Assembly: GCF_933775445.1 (NCBI RefSeq) | Contig: NC_065874.1 | Location: 34,642,093 to 34,706,092 of the forward strand | From: Argentina anserina | Lineage: Eukaryota > Streptophyta > Magnoliopsida > Rosales > Rosaceae | Length of the DNA: 64,000 nucleotides | Reading direction: 5' to 3' | Shown: positions 37,422-50,160 of the stretch, in pieces | How the letters are laid out: the number at the start of each line of letters is the position of its first letter | Position numbering within the stretch: position 1 is the stretch's first letter | The notes under the pieces: model-generated | Seen by the model: only the letters and a program-made list of their open reading frames with translations | Databases searched by the model: none | Told to the model about the DNA's origin: nothing | Program-made: the position numbers and the translations under genes

Positions 37422-39997
37422 CTACACGGCGTGGATGTAATCTGGATGGAACCTCAAGTCAAAACATAACAATGTAAGAAGTGCGGCTGGTATGAGATAC
37501 TGCAGTTGGGAGACTTTCAGATTTGAACTCCAGCCTCCAACAGCGCTTGAAGGTGCAATCGCCGAGATTGGTGTAAGTCCCCCAATTGTGCTTGAATTAG
37601 AACTGCACATTTCATAATGTTGCAGAATTAGACCAAACTAATATATACATTCTAGCTTAAGACCTAAGTTTGATTATTCAGAGGATAAGTATTCTCACCT
37701 TCCAGAAAATTTGCAGGATCCATAACCTGCAACCAGAGAAAGAGCGTTAGAAGGGCAAAAGGAAATGAATGTAAGAAAACTCATATGCTTAACTTATATA
37801 GAGTTGAGATAACTGTAAGACTACATATGTACTTCAAAGTTTAGGGAAAGATGACAACAAATGATGAGAAAGAGAAGTTAGAATGATGTATACTTGTATA
37901 GACAGTAGTTGGTTCAACACATACAAATCCATATACCATCATTACTATTTGATTAGCACTCATAATTATGTAAATAGTTGTGTTATATTAGAGCTATTTA
38001 AATTAATCAGATCCTATGAACTACTTGAACCTGCATTTTTACCATAACTTGTTGAAAGCTACATTCAGTGCACATCGTGTGTTTGGAGAACTTGACTTCT
38101 GAACCATTATACGACCAGTGCATTTCCAAATGGAAAAACATGATAGCAGAAACTTACTAGGATCCACAGTAGTAGTCTTAGCCGTGCCATCAAAGTCACA
38201 TGTTCCACCAATGCTCTGCATTCTTTGATAGTAATCATTATATGCATATGAAGCATGATTAACAAGTGTATCAGGAAGATAACACACATGGCCTTTTTGA
38301 ATGGGAGTGCAATCAGCTTGGCCTTGCCCACAAGCCCAGTTTAAGCCATCTTCCAACTTATCAGAGTCTGAATCAGTTTTCGCCACACAGAACAACCCCG
38401 AAGAATTAACAGTTGGAGTGGAAGTACCCAAAGTTAAAGGATAAACAGTAGACCCATTAGCAAAGAGCACACCCCAATTTTTCTCTGAAATTGGCCCTGG
38501 CCTCTTGTCTTCATTGAACAATTCATAAATGTAAGCGTTAATAGGAAAAGTTGGCTTGCTTGGCGGACCCGAATCATTTAAAACTCGCCGAATCAAGTTA
38601 TTTGTGTATGTCTGAGCATTTTCCACACTAGCATCAGGTTCATTGGATCCACCCAGCCATGGCCAACCACTCTCCGTCACAACAACAGAAATCCCAGAGA
38701 AGTTGAGAGCCTCTATAGAATAGTAGGTAGCATCAACCATAGCATCAAACATGCTGTTATAGTGGAATAAAGTGTTTGGATCAACAATCTGCTTGACAGA
38801 AGGAAGTGATTGGAAAAGAGCATAATCAATTGGGAAAATTCCATCACCCTTTCTATAACCATAATAAGGGTATGCATTCAACATGTAATAGGAATTTGTG
38901 TTTTTCAAGAACTGAAGGATTTGGAAGACTGTAGAGTTCCATGACGGATCAAAGGTAGCGGTGGACGGGGGGAAAGCCTTAGGAATTACATCCATGGATT
39001 GTGGAGTTGAAACTTTGACCTGGAAGTTTAAGTTTGTAGAAACTAAGGCTTTGTGAAGGTAATTCATAGCAGACACCAAAACTGGCGAAGCATGAGGAAT
39101 TTGAGAAAGAACCTCACTGCCAACAGCGATGGCAGTAATATTGGTGGAAGGTAAGTAAGCTGCAACATTTTTATTAACCCAGGCTGCTGCTACTGATGGA
39201 GACTCTCCGATCCCTAGGACCTCCTCATTTGTAATACCTACCACTACTTCAATTCCACTGTCTGAAAGGGCTCTCAGCATGTGAGCATCAGCATCATAAA
39301 GGCGAACATGTGTAATTTGATGGGCTGTAAGGATGGCAACTATTTCAGTTGCAGATGGAAGGTCTGAAACATCAGTACCAATGTTCACCCCTACAAATGC
39401 ACCTACAAGTTTCAGAATGAGATTCAACAACGTGTTAGAGTGATAACATTCCAGCAATAAGAAAACACATTTTAAAATTCCCAAGACGAGTGCTTTCCAT
39501 TAGAATAAATAATAATACACATATTAGACTACAAATCAAGCAACTTTTATCATGTTCTCATGCATCATGTTGATCTTCCAGGAACATAAACTTCTCAGTC
39601 AATACAGTATGGTGAAGTGGAGCTTATAGGTACTTCAAACATGAATCTACGATTACGTCATTACGATACTCACATAATGACATGAAAATAATAGGCTCAG
39701 CTGCTCAACACCACTAAATGAACCACACTTTGCACTATGGCCCATCGATTCTTCTTATACACACTTCACTCAACACTACTAAATGAACCACAGCTTAAAA
39801 GCAGTCACACAAACATGAAATGGGCAATGACTGCCATCTACAGCACAGTTAAACTGCTAACTACTTAATCCAAAACAATGGAAGGACAAAAATGGAATGA
39901 ACAAGGAGCAAAACAAGCATGTTATTTTACCTAATCCATTGATAAACATGCCGACTAGGAGCAATAGCAAGCCTGCAGCCCATCTTGTAAGCATCAT
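37422..39997 (-). CDS. GH17 glucan endo-1,3-beta-glucosidase with X8 (CBM43) domain
   Basis: Cell-wall/plasmodesmal-type beta-1,3-glucanase that hydrolyses callose. Exons: 39997-39931, 39402-38158, 37726-37699, 37602-37422, giving 506 aa. Signal peptide MMLTRWAAGLLLLLVGMF; earlier in-frame ATGs at 40078 and 40072 would add up to 27 residues. The GH17 barrel starts at GAFVGVNIGTDVSDLP. The nucleophile Glu lies in VVVTESGWPWLGG. The acid Glu is in IAVGSEVL, where the family usually has GNE. An X8 domain follows from LFCVAKTDSDSDKLEDGLNW through CGQGQADC to GSCKFSG. The C-terminus is Ser-rich followed by a hydrophobic segment (YLIPAALLTLLCF), compatible with a GPI-anchor signal. Similar to Arabidopsis At3g13560 by memory. 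Confidence 0.9.
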
Positions 39998-42157
39998 TCT
40001 CACCAGAAGACACCAAGTTACACCTCCAGTGCCGTGCGTATAGCTTGTAACTCCTGAACTGCCAATATCCATATGCATTGTTCAGCTAGAGCTTTGTACA
40101 TCAAAGCCTCAGAATCAAATAAATGTGTAGCCCAATTAAGTAATAAAAAAACCAGTAGGAACAAAGTGAAACAAGGAAAACCCTCCACAACCCAAATATT
40201 GATGATCTACAGAGACAGCTTAGTGCAATAGCATCAACTCAGTTTGACATGGTAGGTTTCAGCTCCATGAAGACAAAAAGAATAACTGATAAGGAAGAAG
40301 ATCACCTAAAATTGGCTCAAACCTTATCATTACTCCGACAACAGTAAAAATTCTAAATGCTGCATCACACTTCTCACGACATGGACAGCAGAACCAATTA
40401 TCGAACTTAGACTACTAACAGTGAGGTCTGTGATTAATTTCATTCCAAACATAACTATTTCTAGTCTCCAACCAAGTTCATTCAAGTTTCAAGCTTTTCC
40501 TTGCCCTTAACAAGAAGAAACTCAGCCTCAACAAACTAGCAGCATATACATTAAAACACTTCCCAAATTCGAAGAAATTATGGAAAACAAGTAACCCCTA
40601 CGGCCCTACCCAAAACAAGAAAACCCACATAAATGGAAAACCGCCTTGATGCAGGGAAATTGAAAAGCCAAAGTAGAAATGCTAGATCCAACCACTAAAC
40701 ACATTACTAACCAAGAAGCCACAAGCAGAAAGATGAGCAATGAATAGTCATAAAATAAAAAACCCATCAAATAAATGTACCCGATTCAACTCCCTCCCTG
40801 CCAGAAAGCCACTGCCTTTAAGCTCAAGACGATTGTATAAACTCAAACAAGAAACACCCAAATAAGTAAAAGAGCTTCACAGGAGCTCTAGTGTCACAGA
40901 GCCAACAAGAATCCAAAGAGAGATTTTTTTATATTCAAAAATGTGAGAAGCTTCTTGTATTCACAATGGAAGCCAAAACAGAAATGAAACACACTTCCAG
41001 AGACACTAGACCCCTAAATAAACCCTCCATTTAAAACAAAAACAAATCAAAATAAACAAAGAAGTCTGCCCCACCATTGCAATCATATTAATATTATTCG
41101 TGTTCATGAATCATGAAGTATGATGTTTACAGAATTATTACAGATTTAAATAACACTGGTAACCCTGCTCTGAGAGAGAGAGAGAGAGAGAGAGAGCTGT
41201 TACTTACTTCAGTTACTTGAGTACAAGAATGAGCTTACTGAGACTGAGAACCTTCTCAAGTATTCAACAAAGCTCAGGTCTTTGAAAGTTGAAACTCTGG
41301 TCGCTTCTTTCTTCATTGGTTGTCTTTTATGCTTTTTAAATTGGGCTCCTTTTTCCTTCTCTTTTTTAGTGAAATTATTCTTGTTATCCCCCCATTCAAA
41401 AAAAAAAATCTTGTTACCTTAATGGAAAAATATAAATGGTCACACAGAAGAAATGCGATTCTTTTGTAACCAAAAAAAAATGCGATTCTTTGTGCAGGGT
41501 TCATAGGGATTATCGCCGGGGGATATGGATATTTTTAATTACATTTTGGTAATTTCACTCTATTTTCCCATGTTCTCCTTTCAGTTTTTTCCCTCCAAAA
41601 GTCATTTTCCTCGGCTGGAAAGAACAGAAAAAGAAGGGAAAAGATGTTGAAAAGTCGTGCAATGGCCGCGTGAAAAAGGATGGTTTTAATTTGTGAACTC
41701 GATCACCATAAATCATGACATGATTAGTAACAGGGTGAAATTTTGTAGTTGCACAATTATCTTCGGGGGGGGGGGGGGGGGGGGGGGGGGTAACAGTTTA
41801 CATGCTGTTATAACTTAGATGGGATACCAATTTGGAAAGGCGAACGGAATTCACCGTCACAATGGAGCCTCAAGACTAGAAATGTGTAATATGAACAATA
41901 ATCTAATGCAAATTGTGCAAATTTGAGCATAAACAAAGGCTAGATTCGACCTCACTGTTATCATAGCAGAGGACTAACTACGACAAACATCATTAAGACA
42001 TTAACTACCACAGCTAGATTGAATCCGATCAATAATACATCATAACATTAAAGAACCATCCAAAACACAAGACCAACTCCCACTCCCAGGTTCGGCACAA
42101 CAAGATACGTCACAGTAGTTTTGAAAGAAAAAACATGCAAACGGTCATTCTACTAGT
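39998..42157. promoter_or_regulatory. Leader/promoter of the GH17 gene and 3' side of SCL30A
   Basis: No coding signal. On the minus strand a good donor (GAA|GTAAGTAA) at 41207 could end a noncoding first exon, with a leader intron of roughly 1.1 kb running to just before the start codon near 40000-40080; this is an inference. A (GA)12 microsatellite lies at 41172-41196, right after the possible donor. A run of 26 G lies at 41765-41790. The rest, to 42157, is the 3' side of the SR protein gene. Confidence 0.45.
41765..41790. repeat. 26-base poly-G homopolymer
   Basis: An uninterrupted run of 26 G on the plus strand, located between the GH17 promoter region and the SCL30A 3' end. Its exact length may be unreliable because such runs are prone to sequencing error. 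Confidence 0.85.
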
Positions 42158-44968
42158 TCATGGACTAAGAGACCTGTCTCCATTTGGTTCCCTTGAGTAG
42201 TCTTCATGATTAGGACTTTGTGGCCTGAGACTCGAGCTCCTACCAATTCGCCTAGGACTCCGGCTTCTGCTCCGGCTTGGACCCCTAACTGGGCTCTGAC
42301 TGCGGCCCCTGGAGCCATTATATGGGGGAGGGGATCGGGAAAATGATCTCTCCCTACTATACCTTCTCCCCGGGGGCGAGACAGATCTGGCCAGAAGAAG
42401 CAACAAAACTTTGTGACATTAGAATAAAGTGCAGAAAACAATAGGCATCGCATACCACATGAACACACAAGTAGATGAAAGTAAATTCAAATATGACCGC
42501 AAAACTTTTGCTAATATCCAGCAAGATATGTGAGAGAGAGAGAGAGACTACAGTAGCTAATCTACTCATTTATTATTTAACTGGAAAGTCTATATCTTCT
42601 AAGGGTTGCAGTAAACAAGTAATATGAAAGTTTCAAATAGTGATAAAGGGAACTAAAAGAAAATTTATTAATTAACTGGAAAGTCTATATCTTGTAAGGG
42701 TTGCAGTAAACAAGTAAATGAAAGTTTCAAATAGTGATAAAGGGAACTAAAACAAAGGTTAGCCGTGATACAGACTCAGCATTATATACTGCTTGTAGCT
42801 CCAAACACACACATGTGCACATATATATCATCCTGCCAGGGTTTATATATTTTTTATATCCATATCACAGTTGTGCTGGGGTACAAGAATGAAAAATGAT
42901 CCAAACTGCAACACCACAAAATCCAACCTTCCTCCTGTAGTATAATTTCAAAACTAACATGCACATATCTCACAACATCGCTTTATCATCTATACTACTA
43001 TATAAGGCCGGCACCCTCTTAAAATCACCAAAATATGTTGTCTAAAATACCCTTTTTATTAAACACAATTACACAAAAGGATTATGCGTTATAAAAATCA
43101 AAATAGATGTAACCACAAATAAAACCTGTTTGTTATCATCTTTACACAATTACCCGTGTGATAAATTAACACGTGCATCGCACAGGTAATTCTAGTCTAA
43201 AGTTGAAGTGCAGGAGCAAAACACATGCAGCTATGCAAACAGAATTGGTTGCTTCCCAGCCTAAATTGAAAACAAGCCACAAAGCTGAAACTGATAATTA
43301 CCTTGAATACTCCCTTCCTTTTGGGGGAGGGGATTCAAAAGAACGGCTGCGGGGCCGAGATCGTGCAAGACGCCTAGGTGGAGAGCGTGAATAGCGAGGA
43401 GGAGACCCTCTTCGATCGCGATATCGACCACTACCCCTGGAGCTGATTGAGAAAAATTAGAAATGATTAGTAGTGTTAGAGACAAGAAAACTAATCCTGA
43501 TATTAGTTCATTCATCCCCCCCCCCCAACATGCACGGAATCACTCAGAGTTGAACCACAATTCAATTAATTTAATCAAGTCACATGTCCATCTTTTAAAT
43601 TGTATGACATATCCCAAAAGCAACAGGCAGGTTTTACCTTGGGCCCTCCCTTTGCCTCATATCAGACGGCTTCTTCCTGTTCTCCTCAGCAAATACAACA
43701 GTTACCTCGCGACCAAGAAGAACATGACCATCCATTTGATATTTAGCCTCCGCAGCATCAGCAGGATCAACAAATTGGACAAAACCAAAACCACGGGGTT
43801 GCCTGGAAATAAAAAGGTAGGTAAAATAAATAATAAATAAATAAGTAAACCTGTCACAAAGGGGACTACCAAATAGACAAAAATACTGATGAGCACTTCA
43901 CACACCATCAATCTTTCCTATATTTACCAAAATAATCTCCCACTAATATGTATGGCCATGATAAAAGAGCAAGCACTCAGCTGCTGACCTTTCAAGTGTG
44001 AATTTTAAGATGACTTGAAATTCTTCAAGACTTGGAACATCTTCACAATGTATTCAAACCCAACTTCCTTCAAATCTTCATTATCATTAACATCATCTCC
44101 AAAAGACGTCTAACTACTTGATTGGTGTCTCCAAAACTTTAATTTCACTGTTAAACCTCAGAAACTTCAATGAACACACCCAGCTTATACAAACAGTAAG
44201 AGTATAACATATAATATAGCCCGATCATGAAAACAGCTCTTAACAGCAGGTCCAACACATTAAAAATATTAGTTTAATACTTCACGTGTAAAGATAGTAG
44301 CATTGAAATTTCTTAAAAGAAATGGTAATTTAGAAACTTCTGGTTTTCTTAGGAGCAAAAAGTGGGAGCAGACCATTCAAAATACCATATACAAATTGGT
44401 TAAAAGGGAGTGTAAATAAAAACTAGTTGAAAGAAACGGGTTGCCAACTCGAGCCATATTTTCAGAAAACATAGTAGAAAGAAACGAGCACACCAAATGT
44501 TAATTATTTTGGTGCACTATTCATAAAGAAAAAGAACAGATTAATGACCCAATTACTCTCTTCACGTAATATATTCAGCAACTGAAGTGTCACAATTATG
44601 CTTACCCAGAATAATAATCCTTTGGCAGGTAAATGTCCTTCACAGGACCAAACTGCCCAAATGGACGGCGAAGATCATCTGGCCTGTAAGCAAACAGTGA
44701 ATACAGCATGTCATTAAATGACATTTAGAATGCCATTAATTTCATAAAATTGTAACAATGAATTGATAGTTGAAGTATAAGAAGCAAAACACCAGTTATA
44801 GGTAACAATCACAAACCTGCAATCATGGCGAAGGTTACGAACTAGGAGACTTGTAGGCATATCTCTATCTCTACTATGACCACCATAACGACCCCTTGGG
44901 CTAGGACTCCGTCCTCTCCTACCATATCCCCTTGGTGGTGGCGATGGACTGTAACTCCTTCCCCTCAT
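42158..44968 (-). CDS. SCL30A: SC35-like SR splicing factor SCL30A
   Basis: Serine/arginine-rich splicing factor of the plant-specific SCL subfamily, nuclear, acting in splice-site selection. Five exons: 44968-44817, 44683-44606, 43802-43638, 43442-43302, 42386-42158, giving 254 aa. The N-terminal charged extension with SPSP/RGR repeats (MRGRSYSPSPPPRGYGRRGR) is typical of SCL proteins. The RRM has RNP2 LLVRNL and RNP1 RGFGFVQF, with FGPVKDIYLPKDYYSG between them. The C-terminal RS domain contains SRSRSRSPRR and ends DRSLSP. The ATG at 44968 is the first in frame (44974 is GTG). A noncoding leader exon is likely: acceptor CCCGCAG just upstream of the ATG, donor TTTCAG|GTCACC near 45575. Its 1- to 1.6-kb introns could host regulated splicing, as is common in SR genes. 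Confidence 0.94.
42570..42754. repeat. Two-copy local duplication in the last SCL30A intron
   Basis: A segment of about 87 bp (AACTGGAAAGTCTATATCTT, then AAGGGTTGCAGTAAACAAGT, through GATAAAGGGAACTAAAA) occurs at about 42571-42658 and again at about 42675-42753 with few differences. It lies between exon 5 and exon 4. Confidence 0.8.
42989..43195. mobile_element. Small non-autonomous Helitron
   Basis: The left end reads TCTATACTACTATATAAGG, the typical plant Helitron 5' end. The right end is a hairpin region (ACACGTGCATCGCACAGGTA) followed by CTAG at 43192-43195. The element is flanked by A at 42988 and T at 43196, fitting insertion into an AT dinucleotide without target duplication. It is 207 bp, has no coding capacity, and lies in the last intron of SCL30A. 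Confidence 0.75.
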
Positions 44969-46009
44969 TTCCACTTAACTGCGGGCAGATATTAGAAAAT
45001 AATCAGAACCGAAAAAAAACATTCAAAATTACATTAACCAAGGACATAATGAAACTCATCACTAAGGTACAAGTCACGATCGATCCAATTAATTTTGGAC
45101 ACTTAAAATCCTAGTATCAAGAACACAAAACTGGAACTATAAATTCCCCAGCTTAAAGCTTACAAGCAGGTAGTCATATACTACTTATCAACAAATCACT
45201 ACATTAATCAAAACAATGAGTACATAAACACGAAAGCAACGGTCTTCGCAAACAAGATTATTCTTTAATCAAAATTAAATAATCTTAGAGAACAATCTTG
45301 AAGCACAGTCAAACAGAAAACCTACACTAAAGCTACAACAGAAACCAGAATCATTCAATTTGATACGAAACTCGTTCCTGAAATCCACAAAGAAATTGAA
45401 AACCGACTCACACCAATCACAAGCATATAACTATTAACAGGAAATTCGCAGCGGATTTATAAACCCTAAACGAGCACGGCCTCGGCCTCCAAAGCCCTAA
45501 ACAATGCAAACATAAACACAGCCGCAGAGAGAAGAAGACCTGTGGGCGGCGAATCGGCTGCGGGCGGTGGTGACCTGAAATCGACGGCGGTGATTGCTTT
45601 GGTTTGGGACGAAGATATAGCAGCAGCTTCCGGAGGATATGAAAATCAGTTGTAAAGTGAAAGAGAGAGAATTAGGGTTAGTTATAGAAGCTGCCCACAT
45701 AATATTATTATTCCAAATTTACCCTCCTATATGTTTTTATATTACAAGCGTGTCCTCCTTTTTCTTCTTCTTTTGCTTCACCGCCATAACTGTCTTCTCC
45801 CTCCTTCTCTGCTTCACTCTCTCTCGGCGTTTCAATTTCTCTCAGGTGATCTTATCGGCCACCGGAGGCTTCAATATTCGGATCAATTTTACATTCGGAT
45901 GTCAATTTCAGATTTGGTTCGGGTTCAGGCTTTTTGTTTTTGATACTCTCTTTTTTTTTCCGGCGAGATTAGGGTTTTCAAAAGAGGGGGGTTTTTCGAT
46001 TTTGTGGCG
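44969..46009. promoter_or_regulatory. Bidirectional promoter region of SCL30A and TAF7
   Basis: SCL30A (minus) and TAF7 (plus) are head to head with 1.04 kb between start codons. Inferred leader introns put the SCL30A transcription start near 45650 and TAF7's leader between about 45750 and 46009, so the core promoters lie within a few hundred bp. Both leaders carry CT- and GC-rich motifs, and GTTAGGGTTT-like words (AGGGTTA at 45674, AGGGTTTTC at 45971) typical of plant housekeeping promoters. Confidence 0.5.
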
Positions 46010-47656
46010 ATGGAGGAGCAGTTCGTACTGAGAGTCCCGCCGTCGGTTGCAGAGCGACTAGATCGTCTTCTGAGCGAGAATGCTTCTTCAGACGACAAGT
46101 CGTTGGACTTGTCTTTCGAAGGTCAGAGCTGATTGTAGTTCCTGCCTTCCTGGATTTATATATTACTGTTTAATTCCTGCATCGCATTGCTGTTTTGATT
46201 ATAGAAAGCCTGGATTTTCGGTGTCTGGTCTTGTCGAAATTCGGCTGTGATGTTCTGTATATATTGTTCTATCTTTGGCCTGCTTACTGTGTGCCTTCAC
46301 GCCAGCATTGTGATTATTTGTGTGTTGGTAATATGGAAATGAGTAGCTAATTGTGTCGGCATTGCGCTGTTTCGGTTAATGGTTGACATGTGAAATTGAG
46401 ATAATGTTGCAGAGGATGGCCGGAGTGGAACTTTTGTCATTGGCAATGACCGTTTCCCCGCATCGCTCTTGGACCTTCCCACCGTTGTGGAGTCCTACAA
46501 AACTTATGACGATAGCGTGTTGATTAAGACTGCAGATATTGGTCAGGTGGGGGTGTAGTGTGCTGAGGGAATATATTCATACAGCTAAGTTTTGAGTGTC
46601 TTGTTTCGAATGCATTGATGTGATTTTTTTTTCCGGGTTTTGACAGATGATTATGGTTAGGGATCCGAATGATCCAGGTCCAGATACTGTCGAGTACAGG
46701 CATGGTCTCACCCCTCCTATGAGGGATGCTCGGAAGCGAAGATTCCGCAGGGAGCCTGATCTAAATGTATCATTCCTAGCTTTATATTGGACTTTTAATT
46801 TTACTAAAGCCATATATATATATAATGGAAGGAAAGAAAAAATCCAATGTCACTTGGTGTTGAAAACAATAATAAATTGGAAAGAAACGTCTCCTGAATA
46901 GAGACTCAGCCTTACTTTTTTGTTTTACAGCACGGTTATCTTGCGCTCGTATCATTCACATCTGATAGCGATATTGTTGCCTTTTACAGCCTGAGCTCGT
47001 CCAGCGTGTTGAGCAAGATTTACTGAACATTAGTGCTGGTGGCCCAACTGACAATATGAATATCCTTTGATATGATTTCAAACATTTTTTGCTTAAATTT
47101 TGGCAAAATGTGGAAGTAGTAGCTTTTAATCAAGTTAGAAACCGGATTCCTTTCTACTTGGTGGTTTTGAACTTATACAGCTTAAGCCTAGAGTGGATCC
47201 TTCTGATGATTTACTAGGCCTTATATTCATGACGGCTGCTTAAATTGCAATTGTATGCTTTTTCTTTTTAGCAGCAGTTATTTTTATGTTTACCTTTTTC
47301 TCCCTTTTGTAGAAATTTGTATTCCAACTGTTCACTAGGTCATAAAACTTGGTGTTTTTAAATAAAAAAAACCTTCACTATCGCCCTGTTTTCAACTTGA
47401 TTGATTTGGTAGTGATGTCTTGTGACACTTAATTTGTATTATATGTGCAGAGTTCTGTATTATTTTGTTTATCCCTTAATTTGATAGCTCACATATTGAA
47501 GTAGCTGGGCAACAGAAAAATGCAGATGGCAATGCTGGTAATACAAGTAAAAACCCTGCGCCAGCACCTGAATTAAAAACTGATATCCCTGAGGCTGCTA
47601 CAAATGCTGGGGAGCCTGATAGAAGTGACTCTGATGAATCTGATGATTCAATTTGA
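46010..47656 (+). CDS. TAF7: TFIID subunit 7 (TAF7), with an AT-AC intron
   Basis: Subunit of the general transcription factor TFIID at RNA polymerase II promoters. Five exons: 46010-46121, 46413-46546, 46647-46766, 46990-47059, 47493-47656, giving 199 aa (the Arabidopsis protein is about 203). TAFII55 N-terminal domain: QFVLRVPPSVAERLDRLL, GNDRFPASLLDLPTVVESYK, ADIGQMIMV and YRHGLTPPMRDARKRRFRRE, then an acidic C-terminus DRSDSDESDDSI-like. The last intron (47060-47492) begins ATATCCTTT and ends AC with a TCCCTTAAT branch-site match at 47472-47480, the signature of U12-dependent AT-AC introns. Using it keeps the frame (ATG A|AT ATT GAA); no GT-AG alternative there does. Confidence in this gene is high; the exact exon 3/4 junction is by homology. 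Confidence 0.9.
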
Positions 47657-49076
47657 AAAGACTCTTCTGCTGAATTTCCTCGTCAGACTTCTCTATGAAG
47701 TTGAAAACTTTGAAATTTGCATTACTGGGATGAAAGATGTAACGCGAAGAACAGGGAGTGTAAGTCTGCGTTCTGAATGATAGCCTTAAATTCATGTTGT
47801 GTTGTGTTGATAACAAGTATACATTGCAGTTGAGCTCCTCCTAGTAGGTTCACCAATTCTAAAAATGTCCTCATGAGTCTCTAAAAACTACAATAGGAGA
47901 CTTTTAGTATGTAGAGAAAAGATGTAGGGTTTGTAATTTTGCAAAGCTATGACACTTTTTCTTTGTTCCAGATGCATCCATCCTCAAGGTGGTCTTTTTA
48001 GTTGCTTGAATTTTTTGGGCTGCAGTCACAAACCCAAATCCACTAGAAGGGTGTATTCTCCACATTTGGGTTGGACGTGCGTCTTTTTTCAATTACTGCC
48101 GTTGTTCACAGCTTCTGCTTCACATGCTTCACCATGACACCATTATATGATGTTCTTAAGTTCGAGATGACCCCTTAATTTTTTTTCACGACTACTACTC
48201 TTTCCCTTTCACCATTAAGTTCAATGTGCAAACCAATTCGAAAATCGGAATGGCTTATGGGCCATGCAATAATATGAAATCAATAAGTGTTGCAGCAGAG
48301 AGCCAGCTAATATTGTGAGGATCGATCATGGCGGAAATCCTAGAACTCGTCTTCAAGAGTAAAACATGTTTTAAGTTTCCATGTGATCCACGGACCATGA
48401 GACCGGTTCGAGTAGCTAGCTAAGCTATGCTCCTTAAACAAATTGATAATGTTTCCTTTTTCAGATCTGATTTTCCGTAGTACTACTCTCCCCCTTAATT
48501 AGTGCAGCAATGGTCATTCACTCATTCATATACATATGTGGCATATCCACATTTTAAAATGAAAAAAGACATCCTGTTATGATGCGTAATGAGCATTAGT
48601 CACCCTTCATTCGTACATGTACGTACTATTATTCTTCTTCTTCACCAGTCATCTTTCGGATGAGATCGAATAAGCACATGAGGGGTTATCCTATAAGTCA
48701 ATTAAGAAAAATTAATCGCGAAGTTTAGTGGTATTTAACAATTAAGAATCCAACGAGGCATGCATGTACCAAACCCTGGGTTTATGCATATCCTTAAGAG
48801 CATATAATCGAACTCGTGATGCACAAATTAAACTCGATCGAGGACATGCATAGACTTTATATTCATGTTGTAAACTAACTGTGTGTGTATATATGCATGA
48901 TTGCTGAGATAAGGCGGATGTTATCCGAATGTGAATGGAGCCAAATTGCAATATGGTTCATCTATGGTTGGTGGTGTTATGAATGAATACGAATAATTAT
49001 GCCAGCTTGTGTTAGCTTGAGCATGCAGTAGGTAAGATCTACACAAGCTGTGTTTGACCCCTGATACCACCGTACA

Positions 49077-49095
49077 CCCCCCCCCCCCCCCCCCC
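49077..49095. repeat. 19-base poly-C homopolymer
   Basis: An uninterrupted C run in the gene-poor region. Length may be affected by sequencing error. Confidence 0.85.
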
Positions 49096-50118
49096 AATAA
49101 AGCTAATTCTTAAATATTATGATCGAACCTCGAACAAGCAGGCCGGCTAGGTTTAACCTGAATATCTATATATATTTTGCCATGCAAAATCAGATCAGAT
49201 TACCGACGGTCCATGAGTGATGACCACCAAGTGTTACAACTTAATAATTAAGACTATGCAGTATATATAAATGTATATATGTTATATATATGGATCATTA
49301 TCATGTGCAACACTGATGAATACAGACACGTATACCTATGTATACAAGTGATCAGAATGATTGAGCTAGCTAGTTAGTTCGTTACATGCATATAAATATG
49401 CAGTCAATTGTCATTCATCGATCAGCTTCTCTGAGTTTCTTTTTCGCGTTTTCTATTACAGAACTCTCTCCGATAATCAACATGGAGTACTATACAATAC
49501 AATTTTTAGAATTATTAGAAGACATGTATACTTAATTAACATGTATAATTCGTTCAGTTCAACTACTAAACATGTTTTGTTTGATTAATTAGCTGTAGTT
49601 TGTGGGTGTTCCCCCATAATGTGCGTGTATGCATGCTCCTTTTCCTCATGCAGCAATTTATCTAAGCGCGCATGCTGCCTGTGACTCCATGCATTGATGT
49701 TCTTAGTTAGCACATTTTGTCGATGATATATAATACTATAATTACGTCATTAAAGCATAGTTAGGATCGATGTTTACAAAAATTCAGTCACTAAACATAA
49801 TTGTACGCACAAGAATAATTTTGCTATTCTATTTGTTCCTTGCTCTTGTTTGTCTCATTTGCACTATCTTATGTGCCCTAACACATTTACAAGCATATAT
49901 AATTAACAAGTATTAGAATTTTCAATTATGTTTCATGCATTTTTAAATATAATTATAAGAGGATTTTTATGTAATACGAATGAGTTCCTGTTTAATTTCT
50001 ACGTAGTTGCGTTAATCTCTGCAGCCGGCCTAGCTAAATGGTTGACCTTTTGCATCTAATTTGGTTTGCTATATATAATTGATCGATGACTTGCTATCCG
50101 AAGTCAATATCGTTAAGG

Positions 50119-50120
<2 letters not shown>

Positions 50121-50157
<37 letters not shown>
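50121..50157. repeat. (AT)n microsatellite
   Basis: About 18 uninterrupted AT units in the gene-poor region. Confidence 0.9.
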
Positions 50158-50160
<3 letters not shown>

